The translations under genes and the position numbers were made by a program. DNA of 64,000 nt from Nigrospora sphaerica. Its lineage: Eukaryota; Ascomycota; Sordariomycetes; Amphisphaeriales; Apiosporaceae. Shown here one piece after another: positions 1-11,700 of this stretch; position 1 is the stretch's first letter, and every line of letters begins with the position of its first letter. Where the stretch lies: contig JAGVVL010000001.1 of assembly GCA_018287875.1 (NCBI GenBank), positions 3,720,001 to 3,784,000 on the forward strand. Reading direction: 5' to 3'. The notes beneath the pieces were generated by a model. It saw only the letters and a program-made list of their open reading frames with translations. It was not told the DNA's origin and made no database searches.

Positions 1-1638
1 GCCACCGGGTCGTTGTCGTCGATAAGGGCTACCACTTCGAGCCCTCGCACTTTCCGATGGAGCAGGAGAGCGGGTCCCATCTTTTTGAGAACAGGGGCAT
101 CATCAACAGCGACGACAGCTCGTTCAACATTCTCGCCGGCAGTTGTTGGGGTGGCGGCGGCACGGTGAACTGGAGCGTTAGTTTGGAGCCCAAAGACTTT
201 GTGCGGAAGGAATGGGCAGATGGTGGTTTGCCGCTCTTCCAGTCGGGCGACTTCCAGGAGAGCTTGCGCCGCGTTCAAGACTTTATGGGGGTCAGCGATG
301 CCAACATCCGGCACAACCACGCAGCCCGCGTGCTACTGGAAGGGTCGCAGAAGCTCGGCTTTCGAGCCAGGCCCAGTCCACTGAACGCTGGCGGCAAAGA
401 CCACTACTGCGGACGCTGCCCCCTGGGCTGCATGTCCGGCGGGAAAAGGGGCCCGACGGTGAGCTGGCTTCCCGCGGCCGCAGCGGCGGGGGCTCAGTTC
501 ATCGAAGGTCTCGAGGTTTCCCGTGTCTTGTTCGACGAGGCGGGCGACTCGACCAGAAGAGCAACTGGCCTGGTCGGGACCTGGACGTCCCGAGACGCTG
601 ACGGCGGGCTGTCGACGGGCGGCCGCCGCCGCCGGCGTGTGCAAATCAATGCCAAGAAGGTTATCGTGGCAGCCGGGTCACTACAAAGCCCCCTGCTGTT
701 GTTACGGAGTGACCTGGAGGTAAGTTTCATCTGGCTGGCGTGCCGCGGCGTTGTGGATGGCTAATCGGACCTAACACTTCAGAACCAACACATTGGTAAA
801 AACCTACACCTCCACCCCTGCAATTACGTTCTGGGGCGTTTCGATGAGGACATCCGACCCTGGGAGGGCGGCGTCATTACCGCCATCTGTGAAGAACTCA
901 ACAACGTAGATGGCCGCGGTCACGGTGTCAACCTTGAGACGACAAGCATGATTGTAAGAAGCGCGCCACCTCCGTACCGCCCTAGGATCAAGCTAATGAG
1001 GAAATCGTCAGCCGTTCATGGTGCTCACGAATCTGCCTTGGCGTAACGGCCTGGAGTTCAAGCTCAACGCCCTGAAGCTTCGCAACACGAACTGCTTCAT
1101 TTCCCTTACGCGGGACCGTGACTCGGGACGAGTTTACCCCGACCCCGTGACGGGTGGACCGCGCGTCGATTATACTACGTCGGCCTTCGACCGGGCCCAT
1201 ACGATGGCGGGCGTGGTGGCGCTGGCCAAGTTGTGTTACGTCCAGGGTGCGCGGGAGATATTCGCTTTCCTCCCGGGCGTCGAGCCGTTCGTTCGGGACG
1301 CCTCCGGCAAGCCGGACGGCGCCGAGGGAGGCGACGGTACCGCCGACCCGGCCTTTGCGGCCTGGCTCGCCAAGGTCGAGAAGGTGGGCAACGCCGCCGC
1401 GGGTACGGCCTGGGGCTCGGCGCACCAGATGGGAACTTGCCGGATGAGCAGTGCCAAGGACTGTGGTGTTGTAGACGCCCAGGGGCGCGTTTGGGGCGCA
1501 CGCGATCTGTACGTGGCGGACTCCAGTGTGTTCCCTAGCGCCAGCGGCGTGAACCCTATGGTTACTACTATGGCCTTGGCCGACTGGATCGCCCAGGGCG
1601 TGGCGAGAGAGCTTTCGGAAAAGCAGACGGAAAAATAG
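1..1638 (+). CDS. FAO1: Long-chain fatty alcohol oxidase (GMC family), 5' end outside window
   Basis: This is the C-terminal part of an FAD-dependent long-chain alcohol oxidase, which oxidises fatty alcohols to aldehydes with O2 in omega-oxidation or alkane use, usually at ER or peroxisomal membranes. Three exons fit: from base 3 (open to the window edge) to 719, 783-953 and 1012-1638. Both introns (63 and 58 nt) are in phase 0 with GTAAG donors. Family marks are the Gly-rich stretch SCWGGGGTVNWS after the ESGSHLFENRG block, RDRDSGRVYPDP, and the C-terminal active-site block HQMGTCRM followed by DSSVFPSASGVNPM. The last of these is the GMC C-terminal signature carrying the catalytic His. The N-terminal FAD dinucleotide fold lies upstream of base 1. 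Roughly 505 residues are visible; FAO proteins are usually about 700-750. Family assignment is firm; substrate range is inferred. Confidence 0.93.
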
Positions 1639-4600
1639 GTACCGGCAGACAAGCGAACCCGAGCCAGCCGCGGGTGGCCTTCCTGTTCAGGGGTCCGTTT
1701 TGTCGCAACGGTCCGTTGCAGGGGAACTTGTGAGTACACAACGATAGATATTTTATACTTCACTGAGAATCGCCCCAGAAGCAAGGAGGGGAGGGAGAGG
1801 ACATGGGGCCCTGCAAATGTTTTCGTCAGCGTGAGGCCGAACATTTGGCTCCCGAAGTGTCCCTTCAGCATCCGGTCGACGATGCCTGGCTAAAGCGTCA
1901 TCCAAGATCCCTCCCGGCCCCCACGGCAAGCAATCTGAGTAGATGGACCGAACTTCGGGTGGGCCGGTAGCGGCGCCGCGCTTCGGTGCGGGACGAAAGC
2001 TTAGCTGGACGAGAGCTAAGGCCGACTTTTTCTTTCTTTTTCCATCCCATGTTTTCCAGCACAGACAGAGAGGATCACTCTAACGGGCAACGCCGCCCGC
2101 CGCTGGGGGGACGCGGAAAACCCCGTGGGCGCCCGTTGGGGGGACGGGGGAGGTTACAACCTAGGGCGTCATGGGTGAGGAGGAGGGAAGAAGAAGGCCG
2201 GACAGGGGACGAGGGGCCACGCGCCACGCCGGCCACGTGCCCGTCGAGCACGTCAGCCGTCTCTCTCTCTCTCTCTCATCCCCGGAACCGCGCAAGGCGG
2301 ACTAGCCGGACAGGGTACGTACAACCCGAGACGCGCGTGCGCGCTTGCGCGATTTGAATACATACGCGCTTGTGTATGTCGCATGGCTCTGGTCCGGGGG
2401 AACGAACCCCCCCCCCCCAAAAACCTTGTTAAGGTAGCAGGGGAGGAAGGGGGGAAGACGTCGTGATTTCGCCCTCTTGCCGGGGAAGGGCTCTCCCGCC
2501 TCGGACGCGGGGACCGACGGGCTGCGAAGGCGCATTCCTTCGCAAGATCCGACGACCCTCCACAGACGGGAATACATAACCCGCCGGTAGGTCTTATCGG
2601 GACTCAGCCCGCGTCCGAGATGCCATGAGGGCCTCCCCGGGCTTGTCTCTGTGTGTATCTGTCTGTCGGTGTGTGTCTGTGCTCTCCTGGCGAGACAGGC
2701 ATAGACGGGAACAGTGCCCGAAAACTCCCGCGGTCGTTGTTCGAGACCGCCGGGGGGAAAAACGGGAGGAGGGGTGGACGATAATTGACGGCGCGGTAAA
2801 AAGAAGCAACCCGTCAGTGTATATTTTGTTTTCCTTGTGCGCCGGGGGGAGGCGACCAGGCGTCGAGGGGTTAGACATGGCGTCTGCGGCGTCCCTGGGG
2901 GCGACGGGAAGAGAGCGTTCCGAGCATAGGTAAGACACAGGCGGATGCGTAAGCACACACGGACGCACACGCGTACGCCCTCTCTCGCGCGCATACCTGC
3001 TGAAGCGGAATGGGCCGCCTCAGGCCAGGCCGGCCACAAAACCCGCGTGTGCCCCGAGACAAAAAACACGGCCACCCACCCATCCTGCCTGCACGGCCGG
3101 GCCGAAAGGGGAGAGTGCGTGCGCGCGCGTGGGCGTGCGTGCTGGGCAGCGCGCCTAAACCTTCCCCCTTCGCCGCGTGAAGCGGGCAATCGGGACCGGG
3201 AAGAGGGAGATGCCCCGTCAACTGCCGTCCACTAGCCAAAAGATCGACCGCTCAGGTCCCTTGCCCCCCCCTCCTTCCATTCCTCGTGCCCTTCGTTCCT
3301 CCCTCCTTCTCGGCGGCCGCAGCACGGCGTCTCGTATGCCTACCAATCACGGCCGCCCCTTCACTCACACGCAAATTCCGCCCCCCTTCCTTCCTCTCTT
3401 TACCCTCGTGCCGTGTTACCACTATTTGAGCTAGCCCGCTGCCCCCCCCCTTCCGCTTCCCTTCGGCACACTCGTTTTTCCCGATTTGGGGGCCATCTCT
3501 GCTACCTGCCCCGGCATCCCCGAAGAGGCGGCAGGACGGGCGTCCCGATCGGGATGTGGCTGCAGCGTGGGCGCACGTGGGAAGCAGATCCCCGTCCCTT
3601 TCCCCCGGGGGGAAGCCTCTTGATTGGGTGATGGGTTCGAAGACACGGGCCCGCGAGTTATCGAACATTACGGAATGGGAAGCACAGAACGAGAAGCACA
3701 AAATGAAAAGAGGAGCATCTTGAACGCGATATGTTCAGATTAACTACTATCTTGCAACATACAAAACGAGCAGTGTGTACCGTCTGCCGTGCAAAGGCGC
3801 CACCAGGGCGTGCACCGGCCAGACACTCGGAACCAGCATCCCATGCCATGACTTGACGTTCCAGCTTCAAGACTGCACCGCAGTCCCGCCCCGGATGGCT
3901 TTCCTCGTGCTCCCGAGACGCCGTGGCTCCTCGGGCGCATTTGGGTGTAGTGGGATGAGCTACAGCTGCTGCCGAGCTCCTTTCCGATCCTCCTCCTGGG
4001 CCTGCGCCGTGAGACGCGCTGCATCCTCTTTCGTGGATGTCAAGCGTGCCGGTTCTGCAAGCCCGTATGGGCCTCAAGACCTGATCTTGCACGTCTTGAG
4101 ACCCCGCGGAACCAAACTTGGCACGGCACTTGGCCTCCACCAGGAGCGCTGCCGGTCCTCATGGCCGGCCGCGGAGGCGTCGGAAGGGCTTCGCAGCAGT
4201 GGTAACGTACAAAGGGCCATGCATCGTCGGCCCCCTGCGCCGCAGGGAGCCGTCCAACTGATGCCCAGCTTTTGCTCCTTGGGGTTGGAGCCCGGCACCG
4301 CCCGGAATCCCCACGGCGTTCTGCACATGCGCCGAGCTGGCGGCGCATGCGTAGAAGCCTGCCTTGATCTGTCGACAACCAGTGTCTGCCTTGACCGCGG
4401 AATCACAGATTCGGGTCGCGGCCACGAACTTCGTTTTCGACCATTTGAGTGCTGGAGGCATGCCTTTGCGGACCCAGTCCGGCAAGCCCCCCGAATCCGT
4501 AGTCTTTCCGTCGTCCTTTTCGATGAGAGAAGGAGCCAACATCGAGCTGGCTCGGTTCCGTTCGTGTGAAAAAGTCGTCGTCAAGTCGTGCGTATTCGTC

Positions 4601-5304
4601 ATTAGGTCGTTCGTTCATTCGTTATCAAGGGCGGGGAAAGGGTATGAAAATATCGAGCGAGTGCCTGGATCGGACCCGTTCGAGGTCGTCGTCCGAAAGA
4701 AAGCCGCTTTATGCCGTAGAGGAAGGGAAGAAAAAACAGGACCAAAGAGACCAACAGTATGGGAATCCAGAATGGAAAAGAAAAAAAGCCAGAAAAAAGT
4801 CTGTCCCGGTCTCCGCCGGGCACGGGTGGGGGTGCATTGCTGCTGTACCTCTTATTTTGTGGGTAGAAGATTTCCTGTCTTCTATGCCGAAAACCTGCCA
4901 TGCTGTAAATGCAACCAAAAACCCGCCCAGATTCCAGCCTCGATGAGATGGGGGGGAAACGCTTGTGACCGAGCTGGCGGTGTTGACGGTGATTTCCCTC
5001 GAAACAATAGACGCCCGCTCGCTAAACAGTGAAGCAACAAAAGGGATGGAGAATATTACGTAAAACGACGATGGTGATGGTGGTGATGGGTGGTGAGTCG
5101 CTCCTGAGGGTGGTTGATGCAGAACGCCGATGTGTCCACGGGGGGGGCCGGTGAGCGCAATACGCCGCGGGTGCCATGGCCGAATCAGGGAACAAGGAGG
5201 GCGCACACAACGGTCCTTCACCTGGCAAAGGACCTCGGCCAGGTAGAAGGAGAAGAAGAAGAAGATGTGACAGGAGGCCGTTGCTCCGGGGCCGTGGTTG
5301 GTTG
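1639..5304. other. Intergenic, no supportable gene
   Basis: These 3.7 kb hold GC-rich low-complexity DNA: a C10 run at 2409-2418, CT/GT-rich tracts around 2250-2280 and 2640-2690, and CA/CG-rich sequence around 2945-3150. Open frames overlap on both strands without recognisable protein features. A minus-strand frame at 4159-4602 has a locally protein-like segment (WVRKGMPPALKWSKTKF), but no intron model or family supports it. The part nearest 5304 is probably the 3' UTR of the minus-strand gene that follows. Confidence 0.6.
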
Positions 5305-6333
5305 TCACATCGTCGTCGTGTACTCCTGATAGCGGTCCCAGCTGAAGCCGCCGTAGCCCACGTTCACTCCGCATTGCGAGGCGAGCATGCTGGGCAGCGG
5401 CAGCGCGGGAATGGGCGCCGTCACCATGGGTGAGCTGTAAAAGAAGCCGGCCGTCGAGTAGGGTTGGCTGTAGGCCAGCGTGGGGGACGGTATCTGCATC
5501 TCACTCATGGACATGTTGGCCCATATCGGCGTGTTGCTCGAGTCGGCCGAGGTGGACGTGCTGGGGCTGGACGGGAGCACGTGCCAGGTATCGACGGGAG
5601 CCGGGGCGACCGGCGAAGGCGTGTTCTGGGACCACATGCTCGCGGCGGCGGGTGAGCTCGGCAGCAGCGGGGGCTGGCGCACGACATCGACGATTCTCGG
5701 GGGCGGAGGCAGCAGCGGCTTCATCAAACCGTTTATGCTGTTCTTGACTTCTTCGCTCTTTCCGCACAGCAACTCTCCGGCGCCCTCCTCCTCCAGTCCC
5801 TCCAGGGCCGACACGTGCGTCCGGAAGACGAACTTGTTGATGGCCTGAACGAAATCCTCGTGCAGCTTTTTGGCCTGCTGGTCCTTCTCCGACCAGTCGT
5901 AAGTGGCGGCCTTGGCGTTGACGCAGTGGACGTCCTTGTGGTACTCGATGAGGGCCTCTATTGAGTCGGGCGTGAGCTTGTAAGCGACCTCGTTGCGCAG
6001 GACCATGTCCACATGGACGATGTAGGCCTCGACGTGGATGAGCTGGTAGTTGAACAGGGCCTCCACCAGCGGGTTGGCGTCCTGGCGCAGCTCGGGCTCG
6101 GGGGCCTTGGGCAGCATCATCGAGGTCAGGGTCCATATGGCGTTGGGCGAGGACAGCGTCTCGGTCAGGCAGCGCTGATGTTGCGGCACGCTGTTGAGCG
6201 GGCGCTTGACCCGGTTGATGCGCTTGAGCGTCTGGGTGAGCCAGGGCTCGATCTTGGAGCCGAGCACGACGTTGACCGAAGAGGCCCTCGGCGCAAAGGC
6301 GGCGGCCGAGGCCGGCAACAGTTGCGGAGGCAT
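5305..6333 (-). CDS. Uncharacterised 342-aa fungal protein
   Basis: I do not recognise this protein. It is a single uninterrupted frame. I start it at the ATG giving MPPQLL; the frame stays open for about 145 codons upstream, but that stretch reads like translated leader sequence. Residues 15-205 look globular and mostly helical: a block around SKIEPWLTQTLKRINRVKRP, then long amphipathic segments such as ALFNYQLIHVEAYIVHVDMV and a KDQQAKKLHEDF block. Residues 205-342 are Pro/Ser/Thr-rich and look disordered, ending in YGGFSWDRYQEYTTTM. No signal peptide, membrane helix, zinc motif or nucleotide-binding loop is visible. The contrast between an ordered N-terminal domain and a disordered tail, and codon use that is protein-like compared with the surroundings, argue for a real gene. 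A nuclear or regulatory role would be a guess only. Confidence 0.65.
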   Translation of the reverse strand: MPPQLLPASAAAFAPRASSVNVVLGSKIEPWLTQTLKRINRVKRPLNSVPQHQRCLTETLSSPNAIWTLTSMMLPKAPEPELRQDANPLVEALFNYQLIHVEAYIVHVDMVLRNEVAYKLTPDSIEALIEYHKDVHCVNAKAATYDWSEKDQQAKKLHEDFVQAINKFVFRTHVSALEGLEEEGAGELLCGKSEEVKNSINGLMKPLLPPPPRIVDVVRQPPLLPSSPAAASMWSQNTPSPVAPAPVDTWHVLPSSPSTSTSADSSNTPIWANMSMSEMQIPSPTLAYSQPYSTAGFFYSSPMVTAPIPALPLPSMLASQCGVNVGYGGFSWDRYQEYTTTM

Positions 6334-8710
6334 GACGGAACGGGTATAGGACGGTCCGGGCGGGGAAGATGAGAGGGAGGGGGAGGGAATAGGCGGGTGA
6401 TTTTGACGAGGTCGGCAGAAAGCGCTTGCGACGACGAGGGTATGAGATGGGAAAGGGCGAATAGTTAATAGAAACGGTGACGAGGCTAGGGCGGTCCCAA
6501 GACGAGGGGGATGGCTTTGCGCGCCCACGACCACAAATGAGAAGAAGAAGAACGCTGGACGAGGTACTCGTGAGGAGAGAAAGAGGAGGGTGAGATTTCG
6601 TGAAGGGTGCGAAGGTGGGGTGATATACCAAGTTCGTACCGGGTGCCTCCCACCCACCATCGCTGGGCAAATGCTGCTGGGATTTATCCAGCCTACCTCT
6701 GGGAGGTATGGATCCCATCCATCCCAGCTCCCTCCCCTACGGGCCCCTCGTCTCCTCCTCTCGCGCATCGGCCGACCAACCCAACCGACGACGCACTAGC
6801 TTGCGGGCTGTACGATACGTACAGCAGCAGGTACCCAAGCGACCTGCATGGCGGGCTTGCGAGGGAATGGAGATGGGATGGGTGGACGGCCCATCAGTGA
6901 CGACGGGCGGGCCCCAGGGTATGGAAAGCGGTAGCCCGTACGGTACATGACCGCAGCGAGCGATCGAGGTGCTTGGGTAGGTAGGCTGTACCCTACGAAA
7001 ACGCCGTGGGCGGGCGGCATCCACGTTTCCGTCGCCATTAGCTGATGGAGCCGCCCGTTTTTTTCTTCTCCTCTCTCTCTCTCGCCCTCGCTCTGCTCTG
7101 CGCCCCCCCCCGCCGACCAACGGACGAGAAACGGACGGGCGAGCAGAGGCCAGTATCCACTTGCTGTGCATGGGGTACAGACTTGGTACGGTACGTGGTA
7201 GTTGTAGTTGTAGGTATCGATGGCCCACGGCTTGGATCAGCAGGTCCCGGGCCTGACGACTACCTCCCAGGTACCCGTCGTGGAGTCATGCGCGGCAAGA
7301 GGTGGAAGAGCCTGTCGCATCCGTGGCAGGTGGGCTGTGCTGCGACGTGCAGCAGTAGCAGCAAGCAGCAGCGGCAGCAACTGGACGGTTGGACCGGTAG
7401 AACCTGGAATGGGCAGAAACCTCGCCGCCCGGAGCAGAAGCAGGCAAATGGGGAGCGATTAGACGGGACGGGCGAGCTGAAAGAGAGGGAGAGAGGAGGT
7501 AGCCTCCATGCATGTGGTGCCAGTGCCGCGCAGGCAGCGCCACCGGCCGCCTCGTACCGGTACCTCCGTCGGACATGGAACCCTCGGTCCATCCCCAGAC
7601 CCAGCATCCATCCACCCACCCAAGGGCTGGCTATTCATCCCCTTCCCATCCCTGGACTCCGTTCCGACAACTGCGCGGGCGCGGGCGCAAAACGTGTGTG
7701 CCAGTGCCAGTGCGCTACCAGTGTTGCCGGCGCGCGTCCCGGGCCTTAGGAATAGGTCTTCGCTCGATGGGACCGTGGCAGGGAACAGGAGAAGAAGAAA
7801 CGCCCATCCATGTTCTTCCGCGCATTTGGGGCTAGTGGAGGTACTCGTAGATCATCCTGGCACAGACCTGGGAAAAAACCTGGGAACTTTAGCTGGAGGC
7901 CTAGGGGAGGAATGGGACACTGTCGGCCCACCACCGAAGAGAGAAAAAAAAAAAAAGCCCATCCATGATGCCCGACCTACCCCATCCGAGAAGGGCGGGA
8001 AAAAAGTACCGAATGCGAGCACGGACGAAACGAAACAGGTCATTTTGGGTCAGGATCATCAGTTCTGGTCAACGGCGTAAAACCCGCCATACATGGTTAC
8101 CATCCTCATCGTCATATATCGGTTTCTCTACTTGTGCATGTGAAGCTGACTGATATCTGGCTGCACTTAAGGCGGCTAGCATAGGTCGATAAGGTAAGGT
8201 ATACACACCACTCTGTCGGGAGGTCGAGAATCGACGCGCAATAGATGCACACCTATTTCGTAACCATGTACCCGGCTCGGCTCCCCTTCCTTTACGTACC
8301 ACAACTATGGATAGCCATGCATTGGGAGGGCCGTCATGTCATCCCATCCTCTTCCTCCCGCGCCCCCCCCCCACCACTTCGGGGCTTGCCAGGGCCGAGG
8401 GTGATCGGTCGAGCCACACTGCATATCCAGAAAGTCTGGATCTTCCTATCCCTCCTGAAGTTCCTGCCGAATGGGAGGGGGGCCGCGACGTCTCGGATCA
8501 ATGTCAAGGCCTGCACCCATCCCCGAAATTGGTCTCTGTAGGCCGCGTCCTCTTTGGTGCTCGGTAAATCTAGTAGGGTCTAGTTGGGGCGGCCTTGGGT
8601 AAGCAGCCCATCATCACCTTTGCTATTGGTGCATGCGCGAGCCTCTTGCAACCCTTCATGTTACGGCGCCCCGAGGAACGGCCTTCCCCCGGCGGCGTAT
8701 TGAGCAGAGG

Positions 8711-8778
8711 GGGCAGACTAGTGACGCACTCATCAACTTTGGACGGGCAGACTAGTGACACACTCATCAACTTTGGAC
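8711..8778. repeat. 34-bp tandem duplication, two copies
   Basis: Bases 8711-8744 are repeated at 8745-8778 with one mismatch (GTGACGC in the first copy, GTGACAC in the second). Each copy contains ACTAGT and the string CATCAACTTTGGAC. It lies in gene-free DNA, so it is either a recent slippage duplication or a doubled protein-binding site. Confidence 0.9.
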
Positions 8779-11700
8779 GGGCCAAGCTCGCTCGTCCCCA
8801 TGTGCCGGAATTTCATGCGTAACGTCACGTTACAAGACGCTGCGAGGCAACGGGCGGCGGCGACCATGGTTCAGCCGGCGGGCCAGGCCAGTAGGTCGTC
8901 GCAGGAAGCGGCCGCCGCAGGCCGCGATTCGACCTCGCGCGAGATTACCGCCGGGCCGCCGTCATCTCTTGGAAATTGCCCCCCTGGCGTCGCCCTCTGC
9001 CACTCATGGCCCTGGGGGGTGGGCTGCTGAAACAAGAGCCCGGCTGCAGAAGTTGCGCCGTCAAGACCAACGAGGGCCGACGAGCTCCCCGTCCTCTGGG
9101 TGCCCCTACACTGCTGCAGCGCCCGGATGCTATGCATTGTGCGGCGGAGGCAGGGCGGCGGATGCTAGGGAAGCGAAAAAGATGACTCGCATGCTAGTGA
9201 GACCGCGTCTCCCGCGCCGCACATCAGGGCACGTCTGAAACTTGATAAACACTGGGACCGGGCCTGGGCTGTCACTGGCAGACAGGCCGGAATGGTGACG
9301 ACGCGCAGGGAGCCAACCCCTTTGGGACCATCTTGCAGCATCAGACGGTCCCAAGCTGGGCTGGTGGCCCGGCCGTGGTCCCCTCCGGACGCCATACTCG
9401 TGCAGCTCCCGGGAGGGGAGGGGGGTGAGGCCATCTGGGGTACAGACGAACAGGCGTCCGACGGGGTTCTGGACCGGCTGGAGGAGTCTCGATATCCACG
9501 GGCTCGAGGCGAGGCGCTTATAGCGTCAATGGGACGGACTCTGGGCGAGAGAGGGCGAGCGCGTGCGCGCCAACGACCGAGGGACGGAGGATGAGACGGG
9601 GGGGGGAAGGAGCAGGCGGCGCCCGCGGAGAGGCGCCGGCACCAATGATGGTGTTCCCAAGTTGCTCTGAACGGACGGGAGGTGGGCCAGGGGAGCGACG
9701 GCGAGTGTGGTTCTAGGAGAAGACGAACGACGATGGCAGCAGGAAGGAGAAGGACTGTGAGCCTGTCGATGGCATATTGTCGAGGCTGGCATCCTTGCTA
9801 GCGGCCCACGGTGAGCACACCCCGAGGAGGAACATGGCTGCTCTGGGCCCTGATAGGCCATCGCCGGCACGGATGGGCAAGGACAGTGGAGGGGTCTCCC
9901 TGGTTGCAAAACTGACCGAGGGCCGAATTTCCATTGGCCGGAAATTCGAAAAGCCAGGGCCGAAGGGAAGGGAAAATGGAGCTATCACGGCTGCTCGGGT
10001 CCTCCTTGGCGTCCCAAGCCAACTGCCAGCCAGGCAGAGGGGCGGTAGTGGTTGGAAGGAGGGGGGGGGGAAGGGGCTAGCGGCTGGATGGATCACGGAC
10101 ATCTCGTTTAGAGGTGGGGAAAGGATCTCGGGGGCAGGACGACGCGAAAAGGGCCCGGATGGTGGTGGTGGGAAACCAGGCCGGAGTCTAGAGGTGCTTT
10201 TCCCCGCCTAGTGCGCTCCGTAGGGATGCGCGGCCGCGGCCGCGGACGCGCCATCTGGGGCCGAGGCCGCACCGTTGAGGAAGCGTGCGCATCGGCGGGC
10301 TTGCCATGGACACGAGCGAACGGGGCCCGACGCTCAGGGAAAAGCGTGGCCACGAAGGCTAATGGGGACGCCGGAGGGACGGAACCTGCTTCCCGGGTCG
10401 CTGGATCAATGTGTCGGCGGCATGAAATTTGGATCGAGTTCCGATCCCCCATCGGCTGGCCTGACTCGAAGACATCCATCCCAGGCCATCATCGATGTGT
10501 GCCAAGGCGACGGCTGATGGGACGCGGCGCCTGCAGTGTTGGAAACGCAAGACGGGGCTATTGCCCGGCAGCTCAGATAGTGGAAAGCAGGAAGGTACCT
10601 AGGTACTACGACAACCCATCTTTGCGTCCGGTGAGGAAGCTATACACGGTAGTAACGCCATAGTACACCCCACACGGGCTATAACGCCGCAGTGAAAGAC
10701 CGAGCACCTCGGAATAGGGTGCCTGGGTGTGGATACGTGGGATGGAAAAAGCCATGGTGGCAAGATCTTCGGTTAGACCAGATCGTCACCAAGTCTAGTC
10801 ACTACTACGTAGATACCACCTCTTCCTGACCAGGGGTAGGGGGGAGATAATACGTTGCATGGCATTGTCAGGATTCATGCAGGGACGTACATGACCATTG
10901 GACAGTATAGCAGGCGAAGCAGTCCCTCTTTCTCCTACGCAGAATTCCGTGTTATAATACCGACTGCACGCGAAGTCTCGATTGCTCCGTACATACTGTG
11001 TATACGCACCTGCCTAGAGGCAAAAATGCCAACCTGCAGTCGACATGTGTGTCCGAAAGCAGCCAGCCCTGCATACACAGCCACAAGGCAAGGCCACATG
11101 GCCCGTGCGTTTAGACACACAATCCCCTAAGTGGCTTGCTGCTATTTTTGGCTCCCTCCCGTTCCCGGTTAAAACCGATGGTGGGTGAGCGAGTGGCCGG
11201 TGCGACTGCGGGAGCCCTAGTCGGGTACGTAAACCAGCTGAGTACGTACGACAAGGTACACACACACAGGCCCTGCGGAATTGAACGGTGGACGTTGCGG
11301 TACCCGTCGTCCCTCTGGCATTCAGACGAGGCCGCCCAGCCCCAAAATCCAGCCCCGGCCCTACCTTGGCCGTCAGCCTGTCCGCCTGCCAGCCCCTCCA
11401 GCTACCGGTGCGGCGCGGCTTTTCATCTGCCGAGACATTAGCGATCGGATACTTGCGGCCTCGGCCTTTTTGCCGCCCTCCTGGCCGCCGTCGAACGTCG
11501 ATGCGACGACCACCTGAGGGCCGTGTTCCCGTGCCGCCTTGCTTGCCCATGCCCCTGCTGAATAACCGTCCATGGGACTGTACATCTAATCCGTCTACTG
11601 GCTGCTGTCCCTGTTAGGGCATGAGGCCAACCCCCGGGCGACCAGTCGGCGACGGTCACTTGACCCTCCCCCCCGTCCGTTGTCACATGCCCCCGAGGGC

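Noticed and set aside
10225..10255. GC palindrome (GCGGCCGCGGCCGC) as a terminator or origin
   Set aside because: It looks like a chance NotI-type GC string in GC-rich DNA without other supporting signals.
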